Shown here: in pieces, positions 1 through 6,032 of the stretch | Layout of the letters: each line of letters begins with the position of its first letter | Position numbering within the stretch: position 1 is the first letter of the stretch | NCBI GenBank assembly: GCA_034434895.1 | Contig: DAOTYI010000058.1 | Span: forward strand, 1-20,569 | Length of the DNA stretch: 20,569 bases | Source: DAOTXL01 sp034434895 | Lineage (GTDB): Bacteria; Chloroflexota; Anaerolineae; JAAYZQ01 | Reading direction: 5' to 3' | Translations under genes and position numbers: made by a program | The notes under the pieces: generated by a model | Seen by the model: only the letters and a program-made list of their open reading frames with translations | What the model was told of the DNA's origin: nothing | Database searches by the model: none

Positions 1-85
1 GAGGGGGACCAAGGGGGGGTGAGGGGCGATGAAGGCCTTTCATAAAAGTGTCAACCGATTTTGAACCATCCCTTTTCACCCGATC
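1..85. other. left-edge non-coding stretch, G-rich with small palindrome
   Basis: No gene is supported here. Bases 1-26 are G-rich, with runs of five, seven and four G on the plus strand. Bases 29-43 form a short near-palindrome (ATGAAGG / CCTTTCAT). On the minus strand this lies just downstream of the ParB-like gene, so the palindrome could be part of its 3' end, but there is no clear T tract after it. The C-rich complement resembles low-complexity intergenic repeats. Confidence 0.3.
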
Positions 86-132
86 ACGCAGAGAGCGCAG
101 GGAAATCATACAGAACCCGGCGTTCTCTGCGT
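86..132. repeat. octamer-type palindromic repeat supplying the 3' end of the ParB-like gene
   Basis: Arms ACGCAGAGAGCGC (86-98) and GCGTTCTCTGCGT (120-132) pair with one mismatch over 13 bases around a 21-base loop. The core CGCAGAGA is the same unit found in the element at 9652-9720, so this is a dispersed family. The final residues of the minus-strand ParB-like protein (EETQRTPGSV) and its TGA stop at 106-108 are encoded inside this hairpin. Confidence 0.7.
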
Positions 133-1074
133 CTCTTCGATGGGGTCTGGTTCCCTGGGCCGGAAGCGGGGGGACAGGCGGTGGAGCAGGCGTTGAAACC
201 AGCGGACGATGGCTGGCCTGCGGTGCTCCTGCGCAAAATCTTCCACCGCTTCTCTGACTCTTTCGCGGGGGGCGTAGTGCATCTGCAGGGCCGCCCGGTT
301 TTCGGCGATCCACAGGTAGAGGTCGGCCTCGGTCCGGCCGGGGAAGTGGCTCAGGATGTTCGAGGTGCGGATCCGTTTGACAACGGGCAGATACACCTGG
401 CAATACCAGTCGGCAGCGGCCTCTTGCAGGCTTGGATAGCGGCGCGAGCGCAGGCCCATATAATATTGATGGACCTCAATATGTTGCAGCAGGCTGCGGT
501 AGCCTCCCGGCCGGGTCAATTCGATCTGCTGGTCCGGGCAACTGCGGTCGAGGGACGTCTTTTCCAGAAACTCGGCATAGCCGGCCTTGAGGATCAGATC
601 ATCGGGCGAGATGCCGGCCTCCAGCGGCACGCGGACGGGAACCTCCACGACCCGTGCCCGGATGGTTTTGTGATTACGGGCGCGGGCCACCGACACGCGG
701 TGATTTCCATCCCGGACAAAGTACACCTCGCCGACCTTGAAGACATCAATGGGAGGCAGGTCAACCTGGCCATGTAACTGCTCAATGCGGGTCCAGCGGC
801 CAGGATCGATCTGAGCGCGGGGCAGGAAAGCCCGGTTAAAGTCGCGGTAACGGCCCACGCTGCCTACGATCTTGTCCAGGGGGATCTCCTGCACGCTGGC
901 ATCCTGAATCGGCACCTTCAGATTAAGCTGCTCCCGGACCTGGTCGAAAGAGAGCAGGTCCCCTGACCGGCCCGACAGCTCGGCCAGCACGTCCTGCATG
1001 AAAGCACGGCGTCGCGCCGCATGAAAGATCCCTCTGGAAACCAGTTGAGACCGATCGGAAACAGGCACGGACAA
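106..1074 (-). CDS. ParB-like nuclease-domain (ParB/sulfiredoxin fold) protein
   Basis: This is a 322-residue soluble protein. Residues about 60-145 carry a ParB/sulfiredoxin-type domain: an IPLDKIVGSVGRYRDF segment followed by VYFVRDGNHRVSVARA near 117-132, where DGNHR is the signature loop. Residues 150-300 are basic and helix-rich, with no domain I recognise. It is not a chromosome-partition ParB: the usual KorB-like helix-turn-helix and order are absent. Proteins of this shape are annotated in Chloroflexota as ParB-domain or putative transcriptional regulators; DNA binding is inference. A TTG at 1074 was taken as start because GGGAGG lies 9 bases upstream; a GTG at 1068 is the alternative. 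It follows scpB by 87 bases on the same strand, so cotranscription is likely. The last ten residues lie in a palindromic repeat and may be a recent replacement of the original C-terminus. Confidence 0.75.
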   Translation of the reverse strand: MSVPVSDRSQLVSRGIFHAARRRAFMQDVLAELSGRSGDLLSFDQVREQLNLKVPIQDASVQEIPLDKIVGSVGRYRDFNRAFLPRAQIDPGRWTRIEQLHGQVDLPPIDVFKVGEVYFVRDGNHRVSVARARNHKTIRARVVEVPVRVPLEAGISPDDLILKAGYAEFLEKTSLDRSCPDQQIELTRPGGYRSLLQHIEVHQYYMGLRSRRYPSLQEAAADWYCQVYLPVVKRIRTSNILSHFPGRTEADLYLWIAENRAALQMHYAPRERVREAVEDFAQEHRRPAIVRWFQRLLHRLSPRFRPREPDPIEETQRTPGSV

Positions 1075-1092
1075 CCCGGTTTTCCTCCCTCT

Positions 1093-1161
1093 TCTTCAGG
1101 ACAGCAGGGAACCGCCCAGGACCAGGCATACGGCCAGCCAGGTCAGGGCGATCGCAAGGTG
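1093..1161 (-). other. hydrophobic in-frame extension after the scpB stop codon
   Basis: Directly after the scpB TAG (1164-1162), the same frame stays open for 21 codons, reading HLAIALTWLAVCLVLGGSLLS, before a TGA at 1095-1093. The peptide is a plausible single transmembrane helix with G/C-rich third positions. No ATG, GTG or TTG lies in this frame, so an independent small gene is unlikely. It could be readthrough coding sequence, the remains of a membrane-anchored C-terminus cut by a point mutation, or chance. Confidence 0.3.
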
Positions 1162-1683
1162 CTATGCTGAACCCTCCAGGGGCGGCAACTGATCCAGGCT
1201 GAGCAATCCGAAATGTTGTAGAAACTCAAAGGTTGTGCCGTAGACGATCGGCCGCCCGGCCTGTTCCAGCCGGCCTTGTTCTTCAATCAACCCCCGGTTG
1301 ACCAGAGTGCGCAGGACGCTATCGGAGTTGACTCCCCGGATACTCTCGATCTGGGCGCGGGTGATCGGCTGGCGATAGGCGATGATGGCCAGGGTTTCAA
1401 GAGCTGCCGGGGTCAGTTTGCCGCTAAAATCAAGGCCCAGGAAGCGCCGGACATAGTCCGCCGCCTCCGGGGCAGTCACCATCTGGACCCGCTGCCCTGT
1501 CCGTTGCAGGCGGATTCCCCGGCCGGTGTAGGTCTGGGCCAGGCCGGCCAGGGCCGTTTCTACCTGATCGGTGTCCACCTCAAGGACAGAGGCCAGCCGT
1601 TCGACATGGACCGGCTCATCGGCCACAAACAGCAGGCTTTCGAGCAGCAACGCTATCGGCGGCCCTGTCTCTGCACCATCCAT
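1162..1683 (-). CDS. scpB: segregation and condensation protein B
   Basis: ScpB is the kleisin-associated subunit of the SMC-ScpA-ScpB condensin that compacts and separates bacterial chromosomes. The 173-residue length is normal. Two winged-helix domains are visible: residues 10-85 (ALLLESLLFVADEPV is the classic start) and 90-160, with the signature LETLAIIAYRQPITRAQIE near 95-113, then GVNSDSVLRTLVNRGLIEE and GRPIVYGTTFEFLQHFGL. The ATG at 1683 overlaps a weak AGAGG, so translation initiation may be poor. The usual partner scpA is not in the window; on the minus strand it would normally lie upstream, but the upstream neighbour here is a divergent lipoprotein gene. The ParB-like gene follows. 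The frame after the stop encodes a hydrophobic segment, described separately. Confidence 0.93.
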   Translation of the reverse strand: MDGAETGPPIALLLESLLFVADEPVHVERLASVLEVDTDQVETALAGLAQTYTGRGIRLQRTGQRVQMVTAPEAADYVRRFLGLDFSGKLTPAALETLAIIAYRQPITRAQIESIRGVNSDSVLRTLVNRGLIEEQGRLEQAGRPIVYGTTFEFLQHFGLLSLDQLPPLEGSA

Positions 1684-1709
1684 CCTCTGCGATTCGCCCC
1701 CTGTCTGGT

Positions 1710-1737
1710 ATTGTGCTATAATGATCTTGAGGGTCAG
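1710..1737 (-). promoter_or_regulatory. weak candidate promoter for scpB
   Basis: On the minus strand CTGACC (1737-1732) is separated by 16 bases from CACAAT (1715-1710), about 27 bases before the scpB ATG. Each hexamer matches consensus at four of six positions. It overlaps the divergent plus-strand extended -10, so the two promoters would compete if both are real. Confidence 0.25.
1714..1722 (+). promoter_or_regulatory. extended -10 promoter candidate for the lipoprotein gene
   Basis: TGCTATAAT is a perfect extended -10 (TGnTATAAT). There is no good -35 at 17 bases (TCGCCC), which extended -10 promoters tolerate. It would give a leader of about 130 bases before the start at 1863. The rest of 1723-1847 shows no recognised element. 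Confidence 0.45.
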
Positions 1738-1862
1738 GCGGTTCCTGGCGCCTCAACTCTGTCTGAAAAGCTGCCCCAGGCGGACGCGGGTCCGGCAGGG
1801 GCAGTGGGCGTTCTCGGAAGGCTCTCACAGAGAGGCAGCCTGTCTATGGAGGTCAGGTGACC

Positions 1863-2426
1863 ATGCACACACGACTTGACTGGCTTCGTCTGGCCATCGC
1901 CGTCCTGATCCTGCTGGGCACGGCCTGTGGCCCCTGCAACCTGCTGTCAGGCGAGATGCCGACCCCTCCCCGCCCCATCGCCGTGTCCACCGAATCGGCC
2001 GGCCAATTGGAATCCCGCATTCAGCAGAGCCTCGGTAGCCAGCCCGGTCAGCAATTCATCCTGCGCGTCACCGACACCGAAGTGACTTCCCTGGTGGCCA
2101 CGAAATTGGCCCAATATGATGAATCGCCGGTGGCCGACCCCCAGATCTGGTTCACCCAGGGCAAGATCTACGGCACCGGGCGACTGGTGAACGTACTGCC
2201 GGTCGAGGCCAGGTTCTACCTCATCGCCCTGCCCCGTGTCCGCGAGGGCAAGATCGCGGTCGAAATCGAAGAGCTATCGGCCGGCGCTCTGCCCATCCCC
2301 GACAGCTTCCTGCAAACCATCTCCCAGAGCATCAACGAGACGATGGATGAACTGCAACTGGAGATGGAGATCACTGCCCTGGAAATACTGGAAGGGGAAG
2401 CCATTATCAAGGGCACGCGCAAATAA
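1863..2426 (+). CDS. predicted lipoprotein or membrane-anchored secreted protein, function unknown
   Basis: The protein is 187 residues from the ATG at 1863, chosen because GGAGGT (1848-1853) sits 9 bases upstream; a GTG at 1857 is too close to it. Residues 8-22 (LRLAIAVLILLGTAC) look like a signal peptide. The cysteine after GTA could be lipidated, but the -3 position is Gly rather than Leu/Val/Ile, so the lipobox is imperfect. A Pro/Thr/Ser linker follows, then a mature domain rich in beta-strand patterns (FILRVTDTEVTSLVATKLA, PQIWFTQGKIYGTGRLVNV, KIAVEIEELSAGALPIP) and a helix QTISQSINETMDELQ. This layout recalls the YpmS/DUF2140-like and LppM-like lipid-binding lipoproteins, but identity is not established. 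It stands alone and converges on amaP. Confidence 0.72.
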   Translation: MHTRLDWLRLAIAVLILLGTACGPCNLLSGEMPTPPRPIAVSTESAGQLESRIQQSLGSQPGQQFILRVTDTEVTSLVATKLAQYDESPVADPQIWFTQGKIYGTGRLVNVLPVEARFYLIALPRVREGKIAVEIEELSAGALPIPDSFLQTISQSINETMDELQLEMEITALEILEGEAIIKGTRK

Positions 2427-2484
2427 CCCCCTACCTGCCAGGCCGAGACCCCGCGCTGTTCAATTCTCCATCTGTTTCACAATT

Positions 2485-2524
2485 CACCACCAGGGCACGA
2501 CGGCACAACGGCACAACGGTGGTG
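2485..2524. repeat. octamer tandem repeat flanked by CACCAC/GTGGTG arms
   Basis: Three near-identical 8-base units (GGCACGAC, GGCACAAC, GGCACAAC) occupy 2494-2517. They are enclosed by CACCACC at 2485 and GGTGGTG ending at 2524, which can pair. The element fills the gap between the convergent lipoprotein and amaP genes and could act as a transcription barrier for both, though neither side has a T tract. Confidence 0.65.
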
Positions 2525-2529
2525 AACAG

Positions 2530-3090
2530 CTATTCTTTGGGGAAAGGTGCGTGTTTGATCTTGACCTGCACCTTGCCCAGTTTCAGCCCCATCCGGTCGC
2601 TGACCACCTCGCGGGTGACCTGGAGCACCTCCTCGGTTTTCATCGGCACATCAATTTCCGGCGAAGTTTCCAGATTGAGCTCGATGTCCACCCGCCGTGC
2701 CCGGCCGATGATGTGCGGCGTCACCTTGACCACGTCGGGCAGGCGGTCAATATTGTAGGCCAGCCGCTGGGCAATGGACTCGGTGGTGACGTGGGCCTCA
2801 CCCCCGGCCAGCTTTTCGACCCGGATGGTCTTGCGCCGTGGGCGGCGAAGCTCCAACCAGAGCAGGATCAGACAGAGCAGGGTGATGAACCCGCCGATGA
2901 TCACCCGCGCGGCGGCGAAAAAGGCCCAATTGCTGCCCGGTTGATCATATTGGATCGCGATCTCGTGCGCCCGCTGAAACAGCGCCGTGAGCAGATAGAA
3001 GGTGGGCCTGGGCGCAATGGCCACCACCACCACGACCACGATCACGGTCAACAGCAACAGGATCATAACAAGCCGGTTAAAGACATTCAT
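2530..3090 (-). CDS. amaP: AmaP-like (Asp23/Gls24-associated) membrane anchor protein
   Basis: The protein is 186 residues. Start at 3090 was chosen because AAGGAGGT lies 6 bases upstream; an upstream TTG at 3111 would put this site inside the gene. Transmembrane helix 1 spans about residues 8-26 (VMILLLLTVIVVVVVVAI) and helix 2 about 60-79 (ARVIIGGFITLLCLILLWL). Residues 88-186 form an alpha/beta domain related to Asp23/Gls24: GGEAHVTTESIAQRLAYNID, then DVVKVTPHI and RVDIELNLETSPEID, ending KVQVKIKHAP. In Firmicutes AmaP tethers Asp23 to the membrane as part of the cell-envelope stress response. No separate Asp23 gene is visible here. Convergent with the lipoprotein gene. A candidate promoter overlaps the end of yfhO, giving a long leader that contains repeat copy A. 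Confidence 0.8.
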   Translation of the reverse strand: MNVFNRLVMILLLLTVIVVVVVVAIAPRPTFYLLTALFQRAHEIAIQYDQPGSNWAFFAAARVIIGGFITLLCLILLWLELRRPRRKTIRVEKLAGGEAHVTTESIAQRLAYNIDRLPDVVKVTPHIIGRARRVDIELNLETSPEIDVPMKTEEVLQVTREVVSDRMGLKLGKVQVKIKHAPFPKE

Positions 3091-3122
3091 GCAGCGACCT
3101 CCTTGTGTCAATCTGTTTGCTC

Positions 3123-3238
3123 AGAGCTTGTCTGAAAACCACCGAGACACAAAGGACACCAAGGGCACCATGCAGTTTTTTTATTCGTTTCCTTCTTGTT
3201 CCTTTGTGTCTTTGTGGTAAGCTTTTCAGACTGGCTCT
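3123..3238 (+). repeat. 116-bp MITE-like palindromic repeat, copy A
   Basis: Imperfect terminal inverted repeats begin AGAGC(TT/CG)GTCTGAAAA, and the inner arms are 9-base tandem units of the type AAGGACACC / AAGGACACA. A T-rich centre (TTTTTTTATTCG) separates the arms. Copy B at 16036-16151 is the same length in reverse orientation, with about nine differences (roughly 92% identity, counted by eye). TCAGAG occurs at both edges (3121-3126 and 3238-3243) and could be a target duplication or an extension of the inverted repeat. There is no internal ORF of consequence. It lies in the 259-bp gap between yfhO and amaP. Confidence 0.85.
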
Positions 3239-3300
3239 CAGAGAATGTTCTCCACCACCACAACCTGGTACCTGCCCGACAGTTTGCAGGACACTTTCCG

Positions 3301-3322
3301 CTGCTGGACTGTGGTCCAGCAG
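3301..3322 (-). terminator. stem-loop downstream of yfhO
   Basis: CTGCTGGAC and GTCCAGCAG form a perfect 9-base stem with a 4-base loop, 28 bases past the yfhO stop on the minus strand. No run of T follows, so a standard intrinsic terminator is not proven. It could equally be an mRNA-stabilising hairpin or a leader structure of amaP. Confidence 0.4.
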
Positions 3323-3348
3323 GAGCGAGAGTGTTTGAACAGGCTCCT

Positions 3349-3378
3349 ATTATACACCACCTGGGCCTTCAGGTCCAA
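3349..3378 (-). promoter_or_regulatory. candidate promoter for amaP overlapping the yfhO stop codon
   Basis: On the minus strand TTGGAC (3378-3373) and TATAAT (3354-3349) are separated by 18 bases. The TATAAT overlaps the yfhO TAA. A start near 3341 would give amaP a leader of about 250 bases holding the 3301 stem-loop and repeat copy A. The perfect -10 is persuasive; the -35 is weak. Confidence 0.35.
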
Positions 3379-5995
3379 AACGAACAGCCCACCCTGCAAC
3401 GCTCAACCCCCAGGCCAGCCATGAGGCCAGGCCCACCCCCAGGCCCAGGCGCACACTGACCGGCCGAAAGCGGAAGGTGACCTGGTGTTCTCCGGCCGTC
3501 AGCTCTACCGCCCGGAAATAGAGGTCGGCCCGCAGGATCGGGACCTGCCGGCCATCCACTTCCGCCACCCAACCGGGATACCAGGTGTCGGTCAGCACCA
3601 GATAGCCGGGGCTATCCAGCGAGGCCTGCAAGCGGAGGAATTCCGGCTCGTAGACCAGCAGGTGGACAGCCGACCTCCCTTCTTCCGGCCGGAAATCGCC
3701 CTGCGCCTCGGCCAACAGGACCACCGTGCCTGCCGGGTCAAAGGCCGGGTCGCGCAGCACGGCCAGCGCCTCCTCGTCATTGGCCACCGGACGGGTGTGG
3801 TGGACGATAAAGGCACGGGGCAGCGCCTGTAGATTTTCGTAGATCTTGACATCCCCCGAATGGACCAGCCTGTATGTCGGGTTGATCGTCAGGGTGCGGC
3901 CGGTGCCGCTTTCCCGGTCAATCAGCGTCATCCCACGCAAATGGAACTGCCCGGCGGGCAGGAGCGAACGGACCGCAATGGCGGTGGGGTGCCAGGACCG
4001 CCCCAGGTCGAGCACGGTGATATAGTCGTTGCCCCGCTCATTGTCGCGCCAGTGATGGCCCACCCGTGCCTGATGATGGGCCACCATCCCGGCCTGATAC
4101 AACCCTTCGGCCGTATGCTCACCGGCCCGGAGAATGGCGGTGACTGTCAGCCCCCCGGTAGCAGTGACCGTCACGCGGGCCACCGGCGTCCCGTCGGCCA
4201 ATCCCGCCGTCCCGGTGAGATAAGAGACGAGGCCCAGATGGGTCGTTTCAAAGTCGGGCAGGTCGGTCAGGGTCACCTGACCCAGCGGCACAGTGTGCTC
4301 CAGATCGTAGAACAGGTCATCAATCCACACATCCTGAGTTTTATCGGTGATGAGGTAACGGACATTGAGCAGCGACAACAGCCGGGCCGGAGGAACCTGC
4401 CGAAGCTGCTGGCGCAGCCGCCCGTCGGGCCAGATCTCCTCCTGCTTCAAGAAAAGCCGTTCCATCTGGACATAACGGGCGATGGGCAACAGGCCGCCAT
4501 CATAGCCATCCACGCTGAACAGGCGGTAACGCAACGGCAGATTGTAGGCCAGGACCTCCTTCATCTTGGTCGCTACGATCAGGTCGTAAATGGCCTCTGG
4601 CGGCAGTTGGCCGCCGTACATGGCCTGCAAGTCGCCCAGATCGCCCGGATCGTAGCGGATATCTGACATGCTCAGAAAGCGGAACGGCTCCCCGTCGGCG
4701 GCCTGGTGGGCCAGCAGGTGGGCCGGCGCGGTGCGCATCGAGTCGAAGGCGGCCGGAGCGGTAGGGTTGTTGTAGGCCAATTTCCGGCCGGCCAGGAACA
4801 GTTCGGCGACCAGGAACAGGGTCAGGAGCAGGCCACCTCTTTTTCCCCGAAAGAGCACCTCCATCCCGATCCCGGCCAGCAGCGCTGCACCAAAGCTGTA
4901 GAGCAGCAGCCAGCGGGCCGGGACGCGGAACAGAGCAAAGCCTGGCACCAGCCTGTAGAGCAGGTAATAGACCGGATTGTAGGCTCCGAAGGCCAGAAAG
5001 AGGCCGACCAGCGCCAATATCAGTGCTGCGCCGCCGGGATGTTTCCGCTTCAGGGTGACCCAGGCCCCGACCGCCGCCAGGGCCAGGCCGATCAGGCCGA
5101 TGTAGGCGATATATTCGCTGAAGGGGGGTTCCCAGAGCAGCGGCGGCAGGAACGCTTTGAAGATCAGCCCCGGCTTGAGCGAGAAGGAGGCGGCCTCATT
5201 GTACGGCAGCCCACCGCCCCGCACCGACAGCCGGGTCAGCTCCAGGGTGGGCAACAACTGGCCGGCGGCCAGCGCCGCCCCCATCCCGGCCATCACGGCC
5301 AGCGCACCCAGGCCTGACAATCTCCTCCATCCCCGCTGTTGTTCCATTCCCCTCAGCAACGTCCACACCCCCGCTCCAAGCAGGACAATATAGGCCGCCT
5401 GGGTGTGTCCGGCCAGCAGCATCAGCGCGACAACGGCCCCGCCGCCCAGCAGGGCCGGCCAACGCCCTCTCCCCCGGCGCATAGCCCCCTCCAGACAGAG
5501 CAGCAACCACGGCATCCAGGCCGAAGCGTTCAACTGGTTGATATGCTCCACCTGCGCGCCGAGAAAGCCACCCAGGGCAAAGACGGCTGCCGCGCTCCAG
5601 GCCGCCGTCGGGCCGAGCCGGAGCGCCCTGCGGCCCAGGAACCAGGTCCCGACACCGGCCAGCCAGATATGGAGCACAATGCTCCAGGCAACCTGCCGGG
5701 GCGCGGCCAGCCAGATCAGCGGCCAGTGGAGCGGATACAGCACCGCCGCCTGCGAGTTGGCCAGCAGGGGGGCGCCCATGAACAGATAGGGGTTCCACAG
5801 CGGCAGGTGGCCGGCCCGCAGCGCCGCGCTGACAAAGTCACGATAGGGATAAAAATAGGCGAACAGGTCCAGCCCGGCCAGCACCCGGTTGGTGAGGGCG
5901 ATCTTCCAGAAAAAGATCAGGCTCAGCCCGGCCAGTGCCAGGATCGCCACCCCATCGGACCGGCGCCGGGCCACCCGGTTGCGTTTCGATCCCAT
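3350..5995 (-). CDS. YfhO family GT-C membrane glycosyltransferase
   Basis: This is an 881-residue polytopic protein with about a dozen hydrophobic segments in the first 400 residues, a long extracytoplasmic region at roughly 420-840, and a last membrane helix (LGLGVGLASWLAWGLSVAGWAV). The family hallmarks are near the N-terminus: GLDLFAYFYPYRDF (41-54, with candidate catalytic Asp43) and LPLWNPYLFMGAPLLANSQ (64-82). The end of the outer domain, GYLVLTDTWYPGWVAEVDG, is also typical of YfhO proteins. In Bacillus subtilis YfhO acts with a CsbB-type GT2 and a flippase to add sugars to lipoteichoic acid outside the membrane. The GT2 gene two transferases upstream fits that scheme; the acceptor here is unknown. 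The ATG at 5995 has GAGG 7 bases upstream. Last gene of the minus-strand glycosylation run. Confidence 0.88.
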   Translation of the reverse strand: MGSKRNRVARRRSDGVAILALAGLSLIFFWKIALTNRVLAGLDLFAYFYPYRDFVSAALRAGHLPLWNPYLFMGAPLLANSQAAVLYPLHWPLIWLAAPRQVAWSIVLHIWLAGVGTWFLGRRALRLGPTAAWSAAAVFALGGFLGAQVEHINQLNASAWMPWLLLCLEGAMRRGRGRWPALLGGGAVVALMLLAGHTQAAYIVLLGAGVWTLLRGMEQQRGWRRLSGLGALAVMAGMGAALAAGQLLPTLELTRLSVRGGGLPYNEAASFSLKPGLIFKAFLPPLLWEPPFSEYIAYIGLIGLALAAVGAWVTLKRKHPGGAALILALVGLFLAFGAYNPVYYLLYRLVPGFALFRVPARWLLLYSFGAALLAGIGMEVLFRGKRGGLLLTLFLVAELFLAGRKLAYNNPTAPAAFDSMRTAPAHLLAHQAADGEPFRFLSMSDIRYDPGDLGDLQAMYGGQLPPEAIYDLIVATKMKEVLAYNLPLRYRLFSVDGYDGGLLPIARYVQMERLFLKQEEIWPDGRLRQQLRQVPPARLLSLLNVRYLITDKTQDVWIDDLFYDLEHTVPLGQVTLTDLPDFETTHLGLVSYLTGTAGLADGTPVARVTVTATGGLTVTAILRAGEHTAEGLYQAGMVAHHQARVGHHWRDNERGNDYITVLDLGRSWHPTAIAVRSLLPAGQFHLRGMTLIDRESGTGRTLTINPTYRLVHSGDVKIYENLQALPRAFIVHHTRPVANDEEALAVLRDPAFDPAGTVVLLAEAQGDFRPEEGRSAVHLLVYEPEFLRLQASLDSPGYLVLTDTWYPGWVAEVDGRQVPILRADLYFRAVELTAGEHQVTFRFRPVSVRLGLGVGLASWLAWGLSVAGWAVRFGPEGPGGV

Positions 5996-6010
5996 GCCAG
6001 TTCCTCATGG

Positions 6011-6032
6011 AGCACAGGCTCAAGCCTGTGCT
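6011..6032. repeat. AGCACAGGCT palindrome overlapping a stop codon
   Basis: AGCACAGGCT and AGCCTGTGCT form a perfect 10-base inverted repeat around CA. It fills the 35-base gap between the upstream GT-C gene, whose TAG stop (6033-6031) overlaps it, and the yfhO start. A closely related palindrome lies at 12205-12224, so this is a dispersed family. In the mRNA the hairpin would lie about 15 bases before the yfhO ATG and could affect translational coupling. Confidence 0.7.

Noticed and set aside
1..26. G-rich run as a G-quadruplex.
   Set aside because: Only about three long G runs fall within the window edge, and their context is cut off; too little to support.
61..777. A 238-codon plus-strand frame antisense to the ParB-like gene.
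   Set aside because: The minus-strand product has a recognisable domain and DGNHR motif; the plus frame shows nothing and no ribosome-binding site.
2236..3135. A 299-codon plus-strand frame covering the lipoprotein end and antisense amaP.
   Set aside because: It passes through the octamer repeat, and its His/Gln/Asp-rich product is typical of antisense translation.
3123..3238. Copy A as an insertion sequence or integrated element.
   Set aside because: It is only 116 bp with no transposase. It can at most be a non-autonomous element, so it is listed as a repeat.
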